Shown piece after piece: positions 18,302-26,915 of a stretch of DNA of 64,000 bases. The stretch comes from DASVHS01 sp038244815. Its GTDB lineage: Bacteria > Acidobacteriota > Thermoanaerobaculia > Gp7-AA8. The DNA is taken from positions 1 through 64,000 of the forward strand of contig JBBRTB010000016.1 of the NCBI GenBank assembly GCA_038244815.1, in the 5' to 3' direction. Within the stretch, counting starts at the first letter, position 1; each line of letters starts with the position of its first letter. The translations under genes were made by a program, and so were the position numbers. The notes beneath the pieces were generated by a model, which worked only from the letters and a program-made list of their open reading frames with translations, did no database searches and had not been told where the DNA came from.

Positions 18302-19271
18302 GCGTCCGCAGCCTTTCGATCTCCGCCGCGAGCAGGTGCGCCGCCGCGGCATGTCCTTCCCGATTGAGGTGCCCGTAGCCGAAGTTGCTGTTCGAGAAAC
18401 CGGTCGGCGCGCGCCCGCGGCGCCGGAACCCGGCGAACACCTCGCGCAGGTTCACGCAACTGACCCGCTTCGACAGGCACCACGCGTCGAACCGACGCTC
18501 CATCTCCGTCGGGGGCAGGAGAAAATCGGGAACGAGAAACATGGTCACGCGTCCGCCGTACGCTTCGCGAAGCCGGTCCAGCTCGAGCTCGACGGGCCCG
18601 TAACCGGGCTCCCTCTCCGGCCGCGCGTCCGCCGCGCGAAAAAGCGGCGGCATCGGCGTGTCCCGAAGGACGAGATAGCGTTGCACCCCGAGATTGAAGA
18701 GCGCGCTGTGACGCCGCAGCGGTTGCGTCAGCCACGAAAAACGTCCCGATCGAACGGCCGGCACTTCGACCTCGAGCCGTCCGTCGACACGCTCGAAGTA
18801 GGGACGACCGGGCCGGGCCGGTGTGTTCTCGAAGTCGAGCGGGATGAACTCGATGATGGTCCATGCCGGATGGAACTCCCCGAGATTCCTGGGAGCGGCA
18901 TAGACGTCTTCGGCCAGCGACTGTGCGTCGTGGCCGACGTTGAGCACCGGTAAGCCGATCTCATGTTGCAGTCGCGCCGTGAAGGGCTGGTCGTCGGCGA
19001 CCTGCGTGGCCTGCGTCACCGAGTTGCCGACGGCCAGAATCGGCGCGCCGCGCGGAGCCGGACCCGGGATCACGCGCACGCCTCGGTCGTCCCAATGGCT
19101 CGTGGAACCACCTTCGAAGTAATAGCGCCGCAGCTCTGTGCCGTAGTAGCCCCAACCCGCACCCGGCTTCCAGGTCTGGATTCCAAAAAAGAGATGCTGG
19201 AGGACGAGCTCGAAGAGAACGACCGCGGCGAGCATGCCTCCGAATGCGCGGAGCCTGTGCACGGCGCTCAT
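18288..19271 (-). CDS. SGNH-hydrolase-like protein, probable O-acetyltransferase partner of the MBOAT
   Basis: 327 residues with one N-terminal membrane segment (LAAVVLFELVLQHLFFG), then an extracytoplasmic domain. AVGNSVTQ carries the likely nucleophile Ser of the SGNH fold. Asn-rich FSNSNFGYGHLNREGH near the C-terminus supplies the block with the catalytic His. This is the layout of AlgX/AlgJ/DltD-type partners that complete acyl transfer outside the membrane. ATG 19271 is chosen because earlier in-frame sequence overlaps the DUF1501 gene. Tight overlap with the MBOAT gene supports joint function. Confidence 0.75.
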   Translation of the reverse strand: MSAVHRLRAFGGMLAAVVLFELVLQHLFFGIQTWKPGAGWGYYGTELRRYYFEGGSTSHWDDRGVRVIPGPAPRGAPILAVGNSVTQATQVADDQPFTARLQHEIGLPVLNVGHDAQSLAEDVYAAPRNLGEFHPAWTIIEFIPLDFENTPARPGRPYFERVDGRLEVEVPAVRSGRFSWLTQPLRRHSALFNLGVQRYLVLRDTPMPPLFRAADARPEREPGYGPVELELDRLREAYGGRVTMFLVPDFLLPPTEMERRFDAWCLSKRVSCVNLREVFAGFRRRGRAPTGFSNSNFGYGHLNREGHAAAAHLLAAEIERLRTRGLF

Positions 19272-19281
19272 ATGGGCGGAG

Positions 19282-20571
19282 TCAGTGGGCAACAGCACGA
19301 CGGCGGGAGCCGCGCTCGATGAATCCGAGATTCTCGTAGGCGTTTCCGAGGATGGGCTCGGGATCGCCGCCGAGCCAGTCGCGAATCGTCGTGGCATACA
19401 CCGAACGGAAATCGATGCGCGGCTTCAGGTCCCCTTCGTCGAGATCGCCGAGATCGAATGGATCTCCGTACCACTGGCCGCCACGAATCGGAGATCCCAG
19501 CATGAACACCGCCCCGGCCTTGCCGTGATCTGTACCGAGGCTGGCGTTCTCCTCGACACGCCTGCTGAATTCAGAGAAGCCCATGACGATCACGCGGTCG
19601 TCGAGACCCCGATACTCGATGTCGCGCTGGAACGCGGTGAGCGACGACGACAGATCGCCGAGAAGTGAAGCGTGCAACCCGGTGGCGGAGCCGCCGCCGG
19701 AAGGGCCATTGGCCTGGCCGCGATGCGTGTCGAAGCCGTCGAGCGTGACCCAGATGACGCCCGTGCCATTTCCCCCGGCGATCATCTGCGCCGCGAGACG
19801 CAGCGACTGTCCGAGAGGCGTGACCGCCCTTCCCGGCGCGGCGTAGTCGACGACCACCGACGGCGGGGGAAGGGTGTGGAGAATATCGATCGCTGAAAAC
19901 CCGAGAGCGCCGGTCTCGCGGACGATGTCGGCGACGCCGCCGGCACGCGGATGTTGATAGATTCCGCGGAGCGCCGAACGAAACAGCGACGCTTCGTCAG
20001 GGTTGGACGCATCTCCTTTGATGTCGAACGTCTCCACATCGATGAGGCAGGTCGGCAGAACGCGCGACGCCGCCACGCCGCGCGGGGTGCTCGTGGCCAC
20101 TCCGACATCCGCAACCGGCGAGAACGCGGCCGGCGCGTAGAGATCGGCCCAGCGTCCCAGCCAGCCTCGGGGCTCGCTTCCGGGATTTTCGCTCGCCGTC
20201 GACCAGACGTCCTGGCAGCGGAAATGTGACCGGTCGAGCGAGGCGAAACCGACGTTCGTGACGAAGGCGAACTTGCGCTGGTGGTAGAGCTCCTGAAGGC
20301 CGGTCATGGCCGGATGAAATCCGATCTGCGAGTCGATCTGCAGAATCTGCGCATCGGGGATCGAGAGAGCCGGCCGCGCCGACCGGTAGCGGCCGTCCGT
20401 GTAGGGGATGAACGTGTTCAGCGTGTCGTTTCCGCCGATGAGCTGCACGATCACGAGGGTCTTTCCCCCCGTGGCCGCGGCCAGCGCCCGGGCCGCCAGT
20501 CGGGTCGGAAAGAACGCCAGTGATGCGCCGGCGATAGTTCCTTTGACGAATGCCCGTCGGGTCAGTGTCAC
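19282..20571 (-). CDS. DUF1501 family protein, Tat-exported
   Basis: 429 residues. The N-terminus MTLTRRAFVKG followed by a hydrophobic stretch and ARALA is a twin-arginine signal. The body matches DUF1501: LVIVQLIGGNDTLNTFIPY, FHPAM, DGFDTH, and the SEFSRRVEENASLGTDHGKAGAVFMLG block of this alkaline-phosphatase-like group. Genes of this family almost always pair with DUF1800, as here (13 bases apart). The role of the pair is not known. Confidence 0.9.
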   Translation of the reverse strand: MTLTRRAFVKGTIAGASLAFFPTRLAARALAAATGGKTLVIVQLIGGNDTLNTFIPYTDGRYRSARPALSIPDAQILQIDSQIGFHPAMTGLQELYHQRKFAFVTNVGFASLDRSHFRCQDVWSTASENPGSEPRGWLGRWADLYAPAAFSPVADVGVATSTPRGVAASRVLPTCLIDVETFDIKGDASNPDEASLFRSALRGIYQHPRAGGVADIVRETGALGFSAIDILHTLPPPSVVVDYAAPGRAVTPLGQSLRLAAQMIAGGNGTGVIWVTLDGFDTHRGQANGPSGGGSATGLHASLLGDLSSSLTAFQRDIEYRGLDDRVIVMGFSEFSRRVEENASLGTDHGKAGAVFMLGSPIRGGQWYGDPFDLGDLDEGDLKPRIDFRSVYATTIRDWLGGDPEPILGNAYENLGFIERGSRRRAVAH

Positions 20572-20584
20572 CGCGGTCCTCCCA

Positions 20585-21898
20585 TCAGATGATCTGCCAT
20601 TCCGGAAGCGAGATGATCATGTGCGCGAGACCGCGCATGCGGATGCGCAAGGTCACACCGCCGGGCAGCACGCCTCCTGGGGCTACGTAGTCGATCAAGG
20701 CTTGTCGCGTAGCGCTGTCGACATGCACCGGACCGAGTCGATCGAGATAGAGATCCACCGCCTCGGCGCCCGTGGGAGGAATCCCGAAGAGGAGCGGCTC
20801 GAACACCGCGGCCACGGTATTGGCGAAATTGATCCGGCTCAGCAGCGCCGCGGACGTGACCCAGGTGAGACCACCCTTCCAGCCGGAGACGTCCGGCGGC
20901 TCGTAGAGAAGCTGTCCCTGCTGGATCAGGTGATCGCGCGCGGAGATGATCTCACCGTCGATTTCGAGCATGTGGCAGGTCATGACCACGTGCTCGACCG
21001 GCGATTTCACCTTCGTCCACATAGCGCGCGGAGAGTACATCTCCGGTGATTTGAGAATCGCACGCACCACCGGCTGTACGGTGGTATCGGAGTCGAGGAA
21101 AATCTGCGCGAAACGATCGACCACCTCGGGCTCCGGACTGTCGTAGGCGAAATAGGAGAACAGCTTTCCGGCGATCCAGCGGGCGTGCTGCGGCTGCGTG
21201 CAGATGATGTCGATGATGTCTTCGCCGTTGAGATTGCCGCTCTGGCCGAGAAAGGTCTTCTGCCCGTCGTCGTGCCACTCGGGGCGATACTCAAACACGA
21301 TCGGATACACGGTGCGGTCGTTGGTCCAGCCGGTGAACGCTCGCGAGGAGGCCTTCACGTCTGTTTCCTCGTACGATCCGCGACCCAGAGTGAAGAGCTC
21401 CAGAAGCTCGCGTCCGAAGTTCTCGTTCGGGTGGTCCTTGATGTTGGTCTCGTTGTCGAGCCAGACCAGCATGGCCGGGTCGTGGGCCACCTCGACGCAC
21501 AGGCGCCGGAAGTTCCCGACCGCATAACGGCGGAACAGATCGTTCTGATCGCGCATCAACTGCGTCTCGCCGACCTTGGCCCAGCTCGTGGCGAAATGGT
21601 TATGCCAGAAGAACGTCATCCGCTCCTCGAACGGACGGGCGGTGTAGATCATGCGGGCCAGCCAGAGCCGGACGTTGTCAGGGAGGGTCTGCGGATTGGG
21701 CTGCTTGAGGACGAGGTGCATCGAGGCGATGCGGTTGTCGAGCGCGGCGTTGGAGATGGCGCTGTAGTCGACCAGGCGGTCGACGGCGCCTTCGAGTCCA
21801 TCGCTCACGGCGGTCTCGAGCTCCGCGGCGGTGGCCCCGAACGCGGCGCGACGGTACAAATGGGCTGCTGTTTCCTTGTTCCAGTTGATCGCAGTCAT
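20585..21898 (-). CDS. DUF1800 family protein
   Basis: 437 residues. LYRRAAFGATAAELE, FWHNHFATSWAKVG, DNETNIKDHPNENFGRELLELFTLG and SRAFTGW are the family's signature blocks. PPDVSGWKGG near the C-terminus is also conserved. ATG 21898 is chosen because it begins just before the first conserved helix; the frame is open to 21982 but that part overlaps the divergent gene. It forms a pair with the DUF1501 gene. Exported pairs of this type are abundant in Acidobacteriota and Planctomycetota and are of unknown function. Confidence 0.9.
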   Translation of the reverse strand: MTAINWNKETAAHLYRRAAFGATAAELETAVSDGLEGAVDRLVDYSAISNAALDNRIASMHLVLKQPNPQTLPDNVRLWLARMIYTARPFEERMTFFWHNHFATSWAKVGETQLMRDQNDLFRRYAVGNFRRLCVEVAHDPAMLVWLDNETNIKDHPNENFGRELLELFTLGRGSYEETDVKASSRAFTGWTNDRTVYPIVFEYRPEWHDDGQKTFLGQSGNLNGEDIIDIICTQPQHARWIAGKLFSYFAYDSPEPEVVDRFAQIFLDSDTTVQPVVRAILKSPEMYSPRAMWTKVKSPVEHVVMTCHMLEIDGEIISARDHLIQQGQLLYEPPDVSGWKGGLTWVTSAALLSRINFANTVAAVFEPLLFGIPPTGAEAVDLYLDRLGPVHVDSATRQALIDYVAPGGVLPGGVTLRIRMRGLAHMIISLPEWQII

Positions 21899-21963
21899 GC
21901 GCCTGAACGGTGGCCCGGGATCCTCGGATGATAGCGCGGCGCACGATGGTGGACAATGCGGCC

Positions 21964-23808
21964 ATGCCCACGGCGCGAGCACGGCGAATTCAGGATTCGG
22001 TTGCGGAGCTGCTCGCCATCGGCATCGTGGTCTGGCTCAGCGATGCCATCCTGCTGGCCGCCCGCGGCCGCGGCGAGGTCGATCCGCTCCACGTTTCATT
22101 CTCGATCGGCGTCGTCGCCGTCGCATGCGTCATCGCAGCGGCCGGCGGCCGCTATGTCCCGGGACGTCCGTTGCTCGTCGTCGCGGCGATCGCTCTGGCA
22201 TGGTTCGCCCGTTTCGGACTGGCAACAGCCCCGCCGCTGAGGGTCGGCGCGGCCGTGCTCATTACGGCGTGTTGCGCGCTGATGGCCTGGTATCTCCCGA
22301 CGCGAACACTGGTCATGCTCGTCCCGCTGGCGCTTCTCGGTCATCAATGGCTGATCACGCGGCAGCATCCGGGCGCCGGTCCCATCGTCGCGGCAGTCAT
22401 TCTGACGCCGCTTCTGCCGCGGCTGTTCGAGGCGTTGCGTTCGCGACCGGGATTCGTGCTGGCCGCAAGCGCCGTCGCCGTCGTACTGGCCGTCGCGGTC
22501 GTGTTCCCTCTTCGACGCCGCGTCGACGCACGCACCTGGGTCGGTCGCGCCGCGGAGTCGCCACCCGCGTCCGGCTCCAACATCGTGCTCATCGTCATCG
22601 ACACGCTTCGCGCCGACCGCCTCGGCGCGTTTGGTTATCGCGTCCGGCCGGCCAGTCCGTTCATCGATTCACTGGCAGGGCGATCGACCGTTTTCCCTCG
22701 CGCCTACTCCTCGAGTTCGTGGACGATGCCCGCGGTGGCGTCGATCTTCACGGGGCTTCCTCCCGGTGCGCATGGCGTCGTGACTTCCGATCACGCTATC
22801 CGCGCCGAAGTGCCGACTCTCGCCGAGACGCTGAGGAAGGCCGGCTACTACACGACCGGCATCTCCGCGAATTTCGGCCTGGACAGGGAACACGGCTACG
22901 CGCGCGGCTTCGCGCGCTACACGGTGCTGTGGCGCATCATCCGTGGAACCTGGGACGCGGTCCCGTCGATCTGGGACGACCTGAACACAATCCTGACTCA
23001 CTACTATGACCAGTGGGCCGACCTCGTTCCCGACTGGAACTGGAAGCCGCACGCCGATACGGTCACCAGCCGCGCCATCGCCGAGATCGATTCCGCACCC
23101 CGCGACCGGCCGCTCTTTCTCTTCGTGCAGTACGTCGATCCGCACGCGCCGTGCGATGCGCCGGGCCGCGACCGCTGGAGTCCGTCACCCGCCGATCGCG
23201 GCTTCGACGAACAGTGGTCGGTCGAATACGACCGTGAGATCCGCCGGCTCGACAGCGCGCTGCAACAACTCGTCGGCCACATCGATCAACGCCTCAACCC
23301 CGCGCGCACGATGTTGATCATCGTTGCCGATCATGGTGAACAACTCGGCGAAAACGGCTGGCGAGGCCACGGACTCAACCTCAGCGAGGCCACGATCAGA
23401 GTGCCCATGCTGGTGCGCTATCCCGCGGGACTGAAACCGCCAACCGATCCGGCGTCGCCCATCGCCACCGCGCGCCTGTTCGATTTCGCCATCGAAGCGG
23501 CGAATCTCGAACCGCGAATGCAACATTCGCCACCGCAGTCGTCGCTCGTGCGAGGGAACGTGATGCTCCGCTCGGTCACGGACGGCACGTACAAGCTCGT
23601 ACAGAGCTGGGACATCCGGTCGGGCAGGATGACTCATGAAGAGCTGTTCCGGCTTCCCGACGAGAGGCACGACGTCCGCGCCGCCGGTTCGGCGACGGCC
23701 GCCACACTCCGCGCCGCGATGAACGCGGAGCCGCTGCCGATCGGCTCACCGGAAACGCTCTCCGATGAGGGGCACGCGAAGTTCCGCGCCCTCGGCTACC
23801 TGCACTGA
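21964..23808 (+). CDS. Membrane-anchored alkaline-phosphatase-superfamily enzyme (sulfatase-like) with Thr at the nucleophile position
   Basis: 614 residues. About five or six hydrophobic helices fill the first 190 residues. A sulfatase-fold domain follows: NIVLIVIDTLRADRLGAFGY binds the metals. WTMPAVASIFTGLPP is the nucleophile loop, with Thr where sulfatases have Cys or Ser. FVQYVDPHAPCD and IVADHGEQLGENGWRGHG supply later metal ligands. A Thr nucleophile and a membrane anchor are features of phosphoethanolamine/phosphoglycerol transferases, so a phosphotransferase role is as likely as sulfatase. ATG 21964 has a GACAAT -10-like box 6 bases upstream; ATG 21946 is an alternative. Confidence 0.78.
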   Translation: MPTARARRIQDSVAELLAIGIVVWLSDAILLAARGRGEVDPLHVSFSIGVVAVACVIAAAGGRYVPGRPLLVVAAIALAWFARFGLATAPPLRVGAAVLITACCALMAWYLPTRTLVMLVPLALLGHQWLITRQHPGAGPIVAAVILTPLLPRLFEALRSRPGFVLAASAVAVVLAVAVVFPLRRRVDARTWVGRAAESPPASGSNIVLIVIDTLRADRLGAFGYRVRPASPFIDSLAGRSTVFPRAYSSSSWTMPAVASIFTGLPPGAHGVVTSDHAIRAEVPTLAETLRKAGYYTTGISANFGLDREHGYARGFARYTVLWRIIRGTWDAVPSIWDDLNTILTHYYDQWADLVPDWNWKPHADTVTSRAIAEIDSAPRDRPLFLFVQYVDPHAPCDAPGRDRWSPSPADRGFDEQWSVEYDREIRRLDSALQQLVGHIDQRLNPARTMLIIVADHGEQLGENGWRGHGLNLSEATIRVPMLVRYPAGLKPPTDPASPIATARLFDFAIEAANLEPRMQHSPPQSSLVRGNVMLRSVTDGTYKLVQSWDIRSGRMTHEELFRLPDERHDVRAAGSATAATLRAAMNAEPLPIGSPETLSDEGHAKFRALGYLH

Positions 23809-23816
23809 CCGCGCGC

Positions 23817-23822
23817 TACACT
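23817..23822 (+). promoter_or_regulatory. -10 box (TACACT) for the asnB-like gene, leaderless type
   Basis: TACACT lies 10 bases before the ATG at 23833, with no Shine-Dalgarno sequence. This is the probable first promoter of the RiPP-like locus. Confidence 0.45.
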
Positions 23823-23832
23823 TCCTATCGCC

Positions 23833-25770
23833 ATGTGCGGGATCAGCGTGGTTCTCGACCGAAGACCGTCCGCAGAGACGCTCGATCTGGTGACGCGCAT
23901 GCACGCCACGATCGAACATCGCGGGCCTGACGGCGAAGGCTTTCTGACCGCCGGCGCCAGGCTCCATCGCGCCGACTCCTTCGATCTGCTCGATCGCGAG
24001 GCCACGCAACCGATCGCTGCCGCGTTCCGCCGTCTCAACATTCTCGACCTCACTCCGGCCGCTTCGCAGCCGATGATCTCGAAGCGGAAACCGGTCGCCC
24101 TTCTATTCAACGGTGAGGTTTACAACTTCCGGGAGCTGCGCCACGAGCTGGAGGGCGGCCGCACGTTCCAGAGCTCCGGTGACACCGAGGTTGTTCTGGC
24201 CGCGTATGAGCGGTGGGGAACGAGCTGCTTCGAGCGGTTCGAGGGGATGTGGGCCGTCGTCGTCGTCGACCTGGAGCGGCGATTGCTCGTGCTGTCGCGC
24301 GATCGCTTCGGGATCAAACCGCTGTTCTGGCACGCCAGCGGGAGACGACTCTTCCTGGCGTCGGAAGCCAAACAGATCATCGCCGCGACGAAAGAGGCAC
24401 GGGCCAACCGCAACCTCGTCGGAATGTTCCTTCGGGGCGTGCGATCTCCCGTGCTGGACGAGACCTACTTCGAGGGGATCCGGGCCGTGCCGCCCGCCAC
24501 GTTCTGTGAGGTGCCGATCGACGGCGACACCATCGAGCCTTTGCGGTTCACGCGCTACTGGGACCTCGGTTCGCTGAGCGCGGACCGCGCCGTTGCTCCG
24601 CCCTACGACGAAGCCGTCGACCGTTTCGACACGCTGCTGCGCGCCTCTGTGGCACGGCATCGCATCGCGGACGTAAGAGTCGGCTCGCTGCTCTCCGGCG
24701 GCCTCGACTCCTCGACGCTCGCCGTCATGCTCTCCGAGTTCGACGACGAAGGGGGGCGGCAGTTCCCCACGTTTTCGTTCGGCTTCCGCGACCGCGAAGC
24801 CGACGTGTGCGAGATGCCGTACGTCGACGCCGTCGTGCGCCATCGCGGATTGACGAACTTCGAGACGTCGATCGACCCCGATTGGGTCCGCGACAACACT
24901 TCACGCGTCGTCTATGCGCTCGAAGAGCCGCTCCTGGGCATCCCGCCCCTGGCGCAGTACCGCGTCCTTCAACTGGCGCGCGAACGCGGCACGACCGTAC
25001 TGTTCGACGGCCAGGGTTCCGACGAACTGTTCGCCGGCTATCCGTATCACCAGCGAATGTTTCTCAGCGACCGCTGGCGGCGGCGGCGCTTCGGAGACCT
25101 CACCCGCGAGCTCCGCGCCATCAAAGCGAAGGATGGAGGCTCGCCGCTTTCGTTCTTTCTCAAGGACATGGTGCTCACGTCGCTCCGTGCGAAGTTTCGA
25201 GACCCGAACCGGCCCCCGGACTGGATCGAGTCTTCGTGGTCCGCGCGCGGCGATCCCGAATACGTCGAGGCCATGGCGGACCGCGGCGTCGACCGATCGC
25301 TCGTCGACCGCCAGATCCACTTCGACGTCCGCTGGGGCAACGTCAAGACCATCCTCGGATATGGAGACCGGAACGGAATGGCGCACTCCCTCGAGTTGCG
25401 CGTGCCGTTCTTCGACCGCGCGCTCGTCGAGTTCGCCATGACCCTTCCCGATTCCTACAAGATCGGTAATGGCGACCGCAAGCGCATCCTGCGCGATGTC
25501 GCGCGCCGCCGGCTTCCTCCCGCCGTAACCGAGCGCGTCGATCGGCTGGGATTCGGCGTGCCGGAAGAGCGATGGATGCGCAACGGCCTGTGGAGCGACA
25601 TCCGGGAGACCGTGAGCGCGGCGTCATTCCAGTCGCTGGACTGCTTCCGGCGCGACGCTCTGCGCTCGAACGTGCTCGCGTACGAGTCGGGAAAAAGCAA
25701 TGATGCCCGTGCCATGTGGCGCCTGCACACCCTCGCTCTCTGGAAATCCACGTTCGGAGTGACGCTCTGA
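23833..25770 (+). CDS. Glutamine-dependent asparagine synthase-like amidotransferase (AsnB / lasso-cyclase family)
   Basis: 645 residues. The N-terminal class II glutamine amidotransferase domain starts at catalytic Cys2 (MCGISVV), with HRGPDGEG, FNGEVYNFRELR and GDTEVVLAAYERWG. The synthetase domain has the ATP pyrophosphatase loop SGGLDSSTLAVM at about residues 289-300 and DGQGSDELFAGYPYHQRMF. True AsnB makes Asn; relatives in lasso-peptide clusters activate a side-chain carboxylate and close a macrolactam. The stop overlaps the start of the EpiD-like flavoprotein gene (TGATG), and the PqqD and precursor genes lie 0.7-1.0 kb downstream, so I infer a role in peptide modification. Plain Asn synthesis cannot be excluded. 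Confidence 0.85.
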   Translation: MCGISVVLDRRPSAETLDLVTRMHATIEHRGPDGEGFLTAGARLHRADSFDLLDREATQPIAAAFRRLNILDLTPAASQPMISKRKPVALLFNGEVYNFRELRHELEGGRTFQSSGDTEVVLAAYERWGTSCFERFEGMWAVVVVDLERRLLVLSRDRFGIKPLFWHASGRRLFLASEAKQIIAATKEARANRNLVGMFLRGVRSPVLDETYFEGIRAVPPATFCEVPIDGDTIEPLRFTRYWDLGSLSADRAVAPPYDEAVDRFDTLLRASVARHRIADVRVGSLLSGGLDSSTLAVMLSEFDDEGGRQFPTFSFGFRDREADVCEMPYVDAVVRHRGLTNFETSIDPDWVRDNTSRVVYALEEPLLGIPPLAQYRVLQLARERGTTVLFDGQGSDELFAGYPYHQRMFLSDRWRRRRFGDLTRELRAIKAKDGGSPLSFFLKDMVLTSLRAKFRDPNRPPDWIESSWSARGDPEYVEAMADRGVDRSLVDRQIHFDVRWGNVKTILGYGDRNGMAHSLELRVPFFDRALVEFAMTLPDSYKIGNGDRKRILRDVARRRLPPAVTERVDRLGFGVPEERWMRNGLWSDIRETVSAASFQSLDCFRRDALRSNVLAYESGKSNDARAMWRLHTLALWKSTFGVTL

Positions 25771-26399
25771 TGACCGAGACAACCACGCCCCGCGCCAAAC
25801 GCCTGCTGCTCTGTGCCGCCGGCGGCTATCAGGTCTACAACCTTCCCGGTTTCATTCTCAGCCTGCTGCGGCATTTCGCGGATGACGTTCAGGTCATCCT
25901 GTCGCCGGCCGCGGCCAAGATGACGTCGACGTACGCGATCGAAGTGGCCTCGCGGCATCCCGTCTATACGGAGATCGATGATCACGGCGGGGATATCTGG
26001 GTGCCACACATCGAGCTTTCCCGCGGCTGCGACCTCATCCTCGTCTATCCCGCCACTGCCAGCATCATCGGAAAGATCGCCAACGGAATCTGCGACGATC
26101 TGATCTCGGCAACGGTGATCGCGGCGACGGTGCCGGTGTTCTTCGTCCCCATCGCCAACTCGTCGATGCTCGAGCATCCGTCGCTGCGCCGCAACGTCGA
26201 GCAGCTCCGCGCCGACGGCTACGTCGTGCTCCCGTCCCCTCCCCCGGTCGAGATCGCCACGCGCGAAGGGCTGGCCGAGGCGGGGAGCGGGTTTCCCCTG
26301 CCGCCGCTGCTGATGCGGATGACCGCTGCCCTCCGGGATCCGACGCTGTCGACCGCCCGCAGGGAGCCGCCCCCGGGCGGGTCGGAAAGCTCCCGATAG
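25770..26399 (+). CDS. EpiD/LanD-like flavoprotein (HFCD family, Cys decarboxylase-like)
   Basis: 209 residues. KRLLLCAAGGYQVYNLP is an FMN-binding start. VILSPAAAKM, then the key His80 in VPHIELS, match the HFCD family. PATASIIGKIANGICDDLIS corresponds to the PASANT block, and PIANSSMLEHP to the PXMNXXMW block, both altered. Family members (EpiD, MrsD, PPC decarboxylase) oxidatively decarboxylate a C-terminal Cys or 4'-phosphopantothenoylcysteine. It is coupled to the asnB-like gene (1-base overlap). The nearby precursor ends in Cys, the exact substrate EpiD-type enzymes need. A bulk CoaBC is unlikely because the CoaB half is missing and the motifs diverge. Confidence 0.8.
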   Translation: MTETTTPRAKRLLLCAAGGYQVYNLPGFILSLLRHFADDVQVILSPAAAKMTSTYAIEVASRHPVYTEIDDHGGDIWVPHIELSRGCDLILVYPATASIIGKIANGICDDLISATVIAATVPVFFVPIANSSMLEHPSLRRNVEQLRADGYVVLPSPPPVEIATREGLAEAGSGFPLPPLLMRMTAALRDPTLSTARREPPPGGSESSR

Positions 26400-26426
26400 A
26401 CAACTTATCTTGGGCCGATGTACTAT
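26397..26426 (+). promoter_or_regulatory. Sigma-70-like promoter before the PqqD-precursor operon
   Basis: -35 TAGACA (26397-26402, five of six), an 18-base spacer, then -10 TACTAT (26421-26426). The ATG of the pqqD-like gene is 20 bases downstream. It gives the recognition protein and precursor a promoter separate from the asnB-like pair. Confidence 0.55.
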
Positions 26427-26446
26427 CCGGAACAACCTTTAAGGGT

Positions 26447-26734
26447 ATGAGCGAACTTTTGTCTCGACCGTTACTCCGCCGGAACTCCTCCGTTGAGGAA
26501 GCGCCGTTAAACGACGAAATGATGCTGTTCAATCCCACGAACTCTCAGTTCTACGTTTTGAATCGCACAATGGCGTTCACATGGAAGCGGCTCGAGACGG
26601 CGACGTCGATCGACGACCTGACCGAGAGCATGGCCACGACGTTCGCCGGCGTGAATCCGGATGAAGCCAGGAACGACCTCCGCAAGGCGGTCGAGCAGTT
26701 GATTTCTCTGGGACTTGTCGAACCATCTGCATGA
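26447..26734 (+). CDS. PqqD family RiPP recognition element protein
   Basis: A stand-alone 95-residue PqqD-like protein. The pattern PLNDEMMLFNPTNSQFYVLNRTMAFTW is the beta-hairpin and first helix of the RRE fold, in which strand three and helix three grip a precursor leader. DDLTESMATTF and the C-terminal helix EARNDLRKAVEQLISLGLVE complete the winged-helix. It lies immediately before the precursor gene (19 bases), which is the normal position of the recognition protein. By analogy with lasso B1 proteins it would bind the YxxPxI leader motif. Confidence 0.88.
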   Translation: MSELLSRPLLRRNSSVEEAPLNDEMMLFNPTNSQFYVLNRTMAFTWKRLETATSIDDLTESMATTFAGVNPDEARNDLRKAVEQLISLGLVEPSA

Positions 26735-26753
26735 AACGAGGAGGAAACCTACG

Positions 26754-26915
26754 ATGACTGTCGAGACCCTGACTCCGGTAGCAGCGAATGACCTGCCCCA
26801 GTACGAAGCGCCCGCCATCCGCGTGATGAGCGAGGAAGAGATCCTGAAGTCCTTCCAGATCACGCAGGCGATGGGCACCTGGTGGGGCGGCACGACTTCT
26901 CCGTGCACCTGCTGA
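26754..26915 (+). CDS. Candidate RiPP precursor peptide, 53 residues
   Basis: A short ORF with a strong ribosome-binding site (GAGGAGG). Residues 1-40 look like a leader: acidic and helical, with Y17-E-A-P20-A-I22 matching the YxxPx(L/I) motif that lasso-type RREs bind, then MSEEEILKSFQIT. Residues 41-53 form a contrasting tail, GTWWGGTTSPCTC, rich in Gly, Thr and Trp, with Cys51 and a C-terminal Cys53 and no charge. A PqqD gene lies just upstream and modifying enzymes just downstream. A terminal Cys suits the EpiD-like flavoprotein. There is no Asp/Glu in the tail and no Thr at the -2 position expected for a lasso peptide. The leader/core boundary is inferred. Confidence 0.82.
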   Translation: MTVETLTPVAANDLPQYEAPAIRVMSEEEILKSFQITQAMGTWWGGTTSPCTC

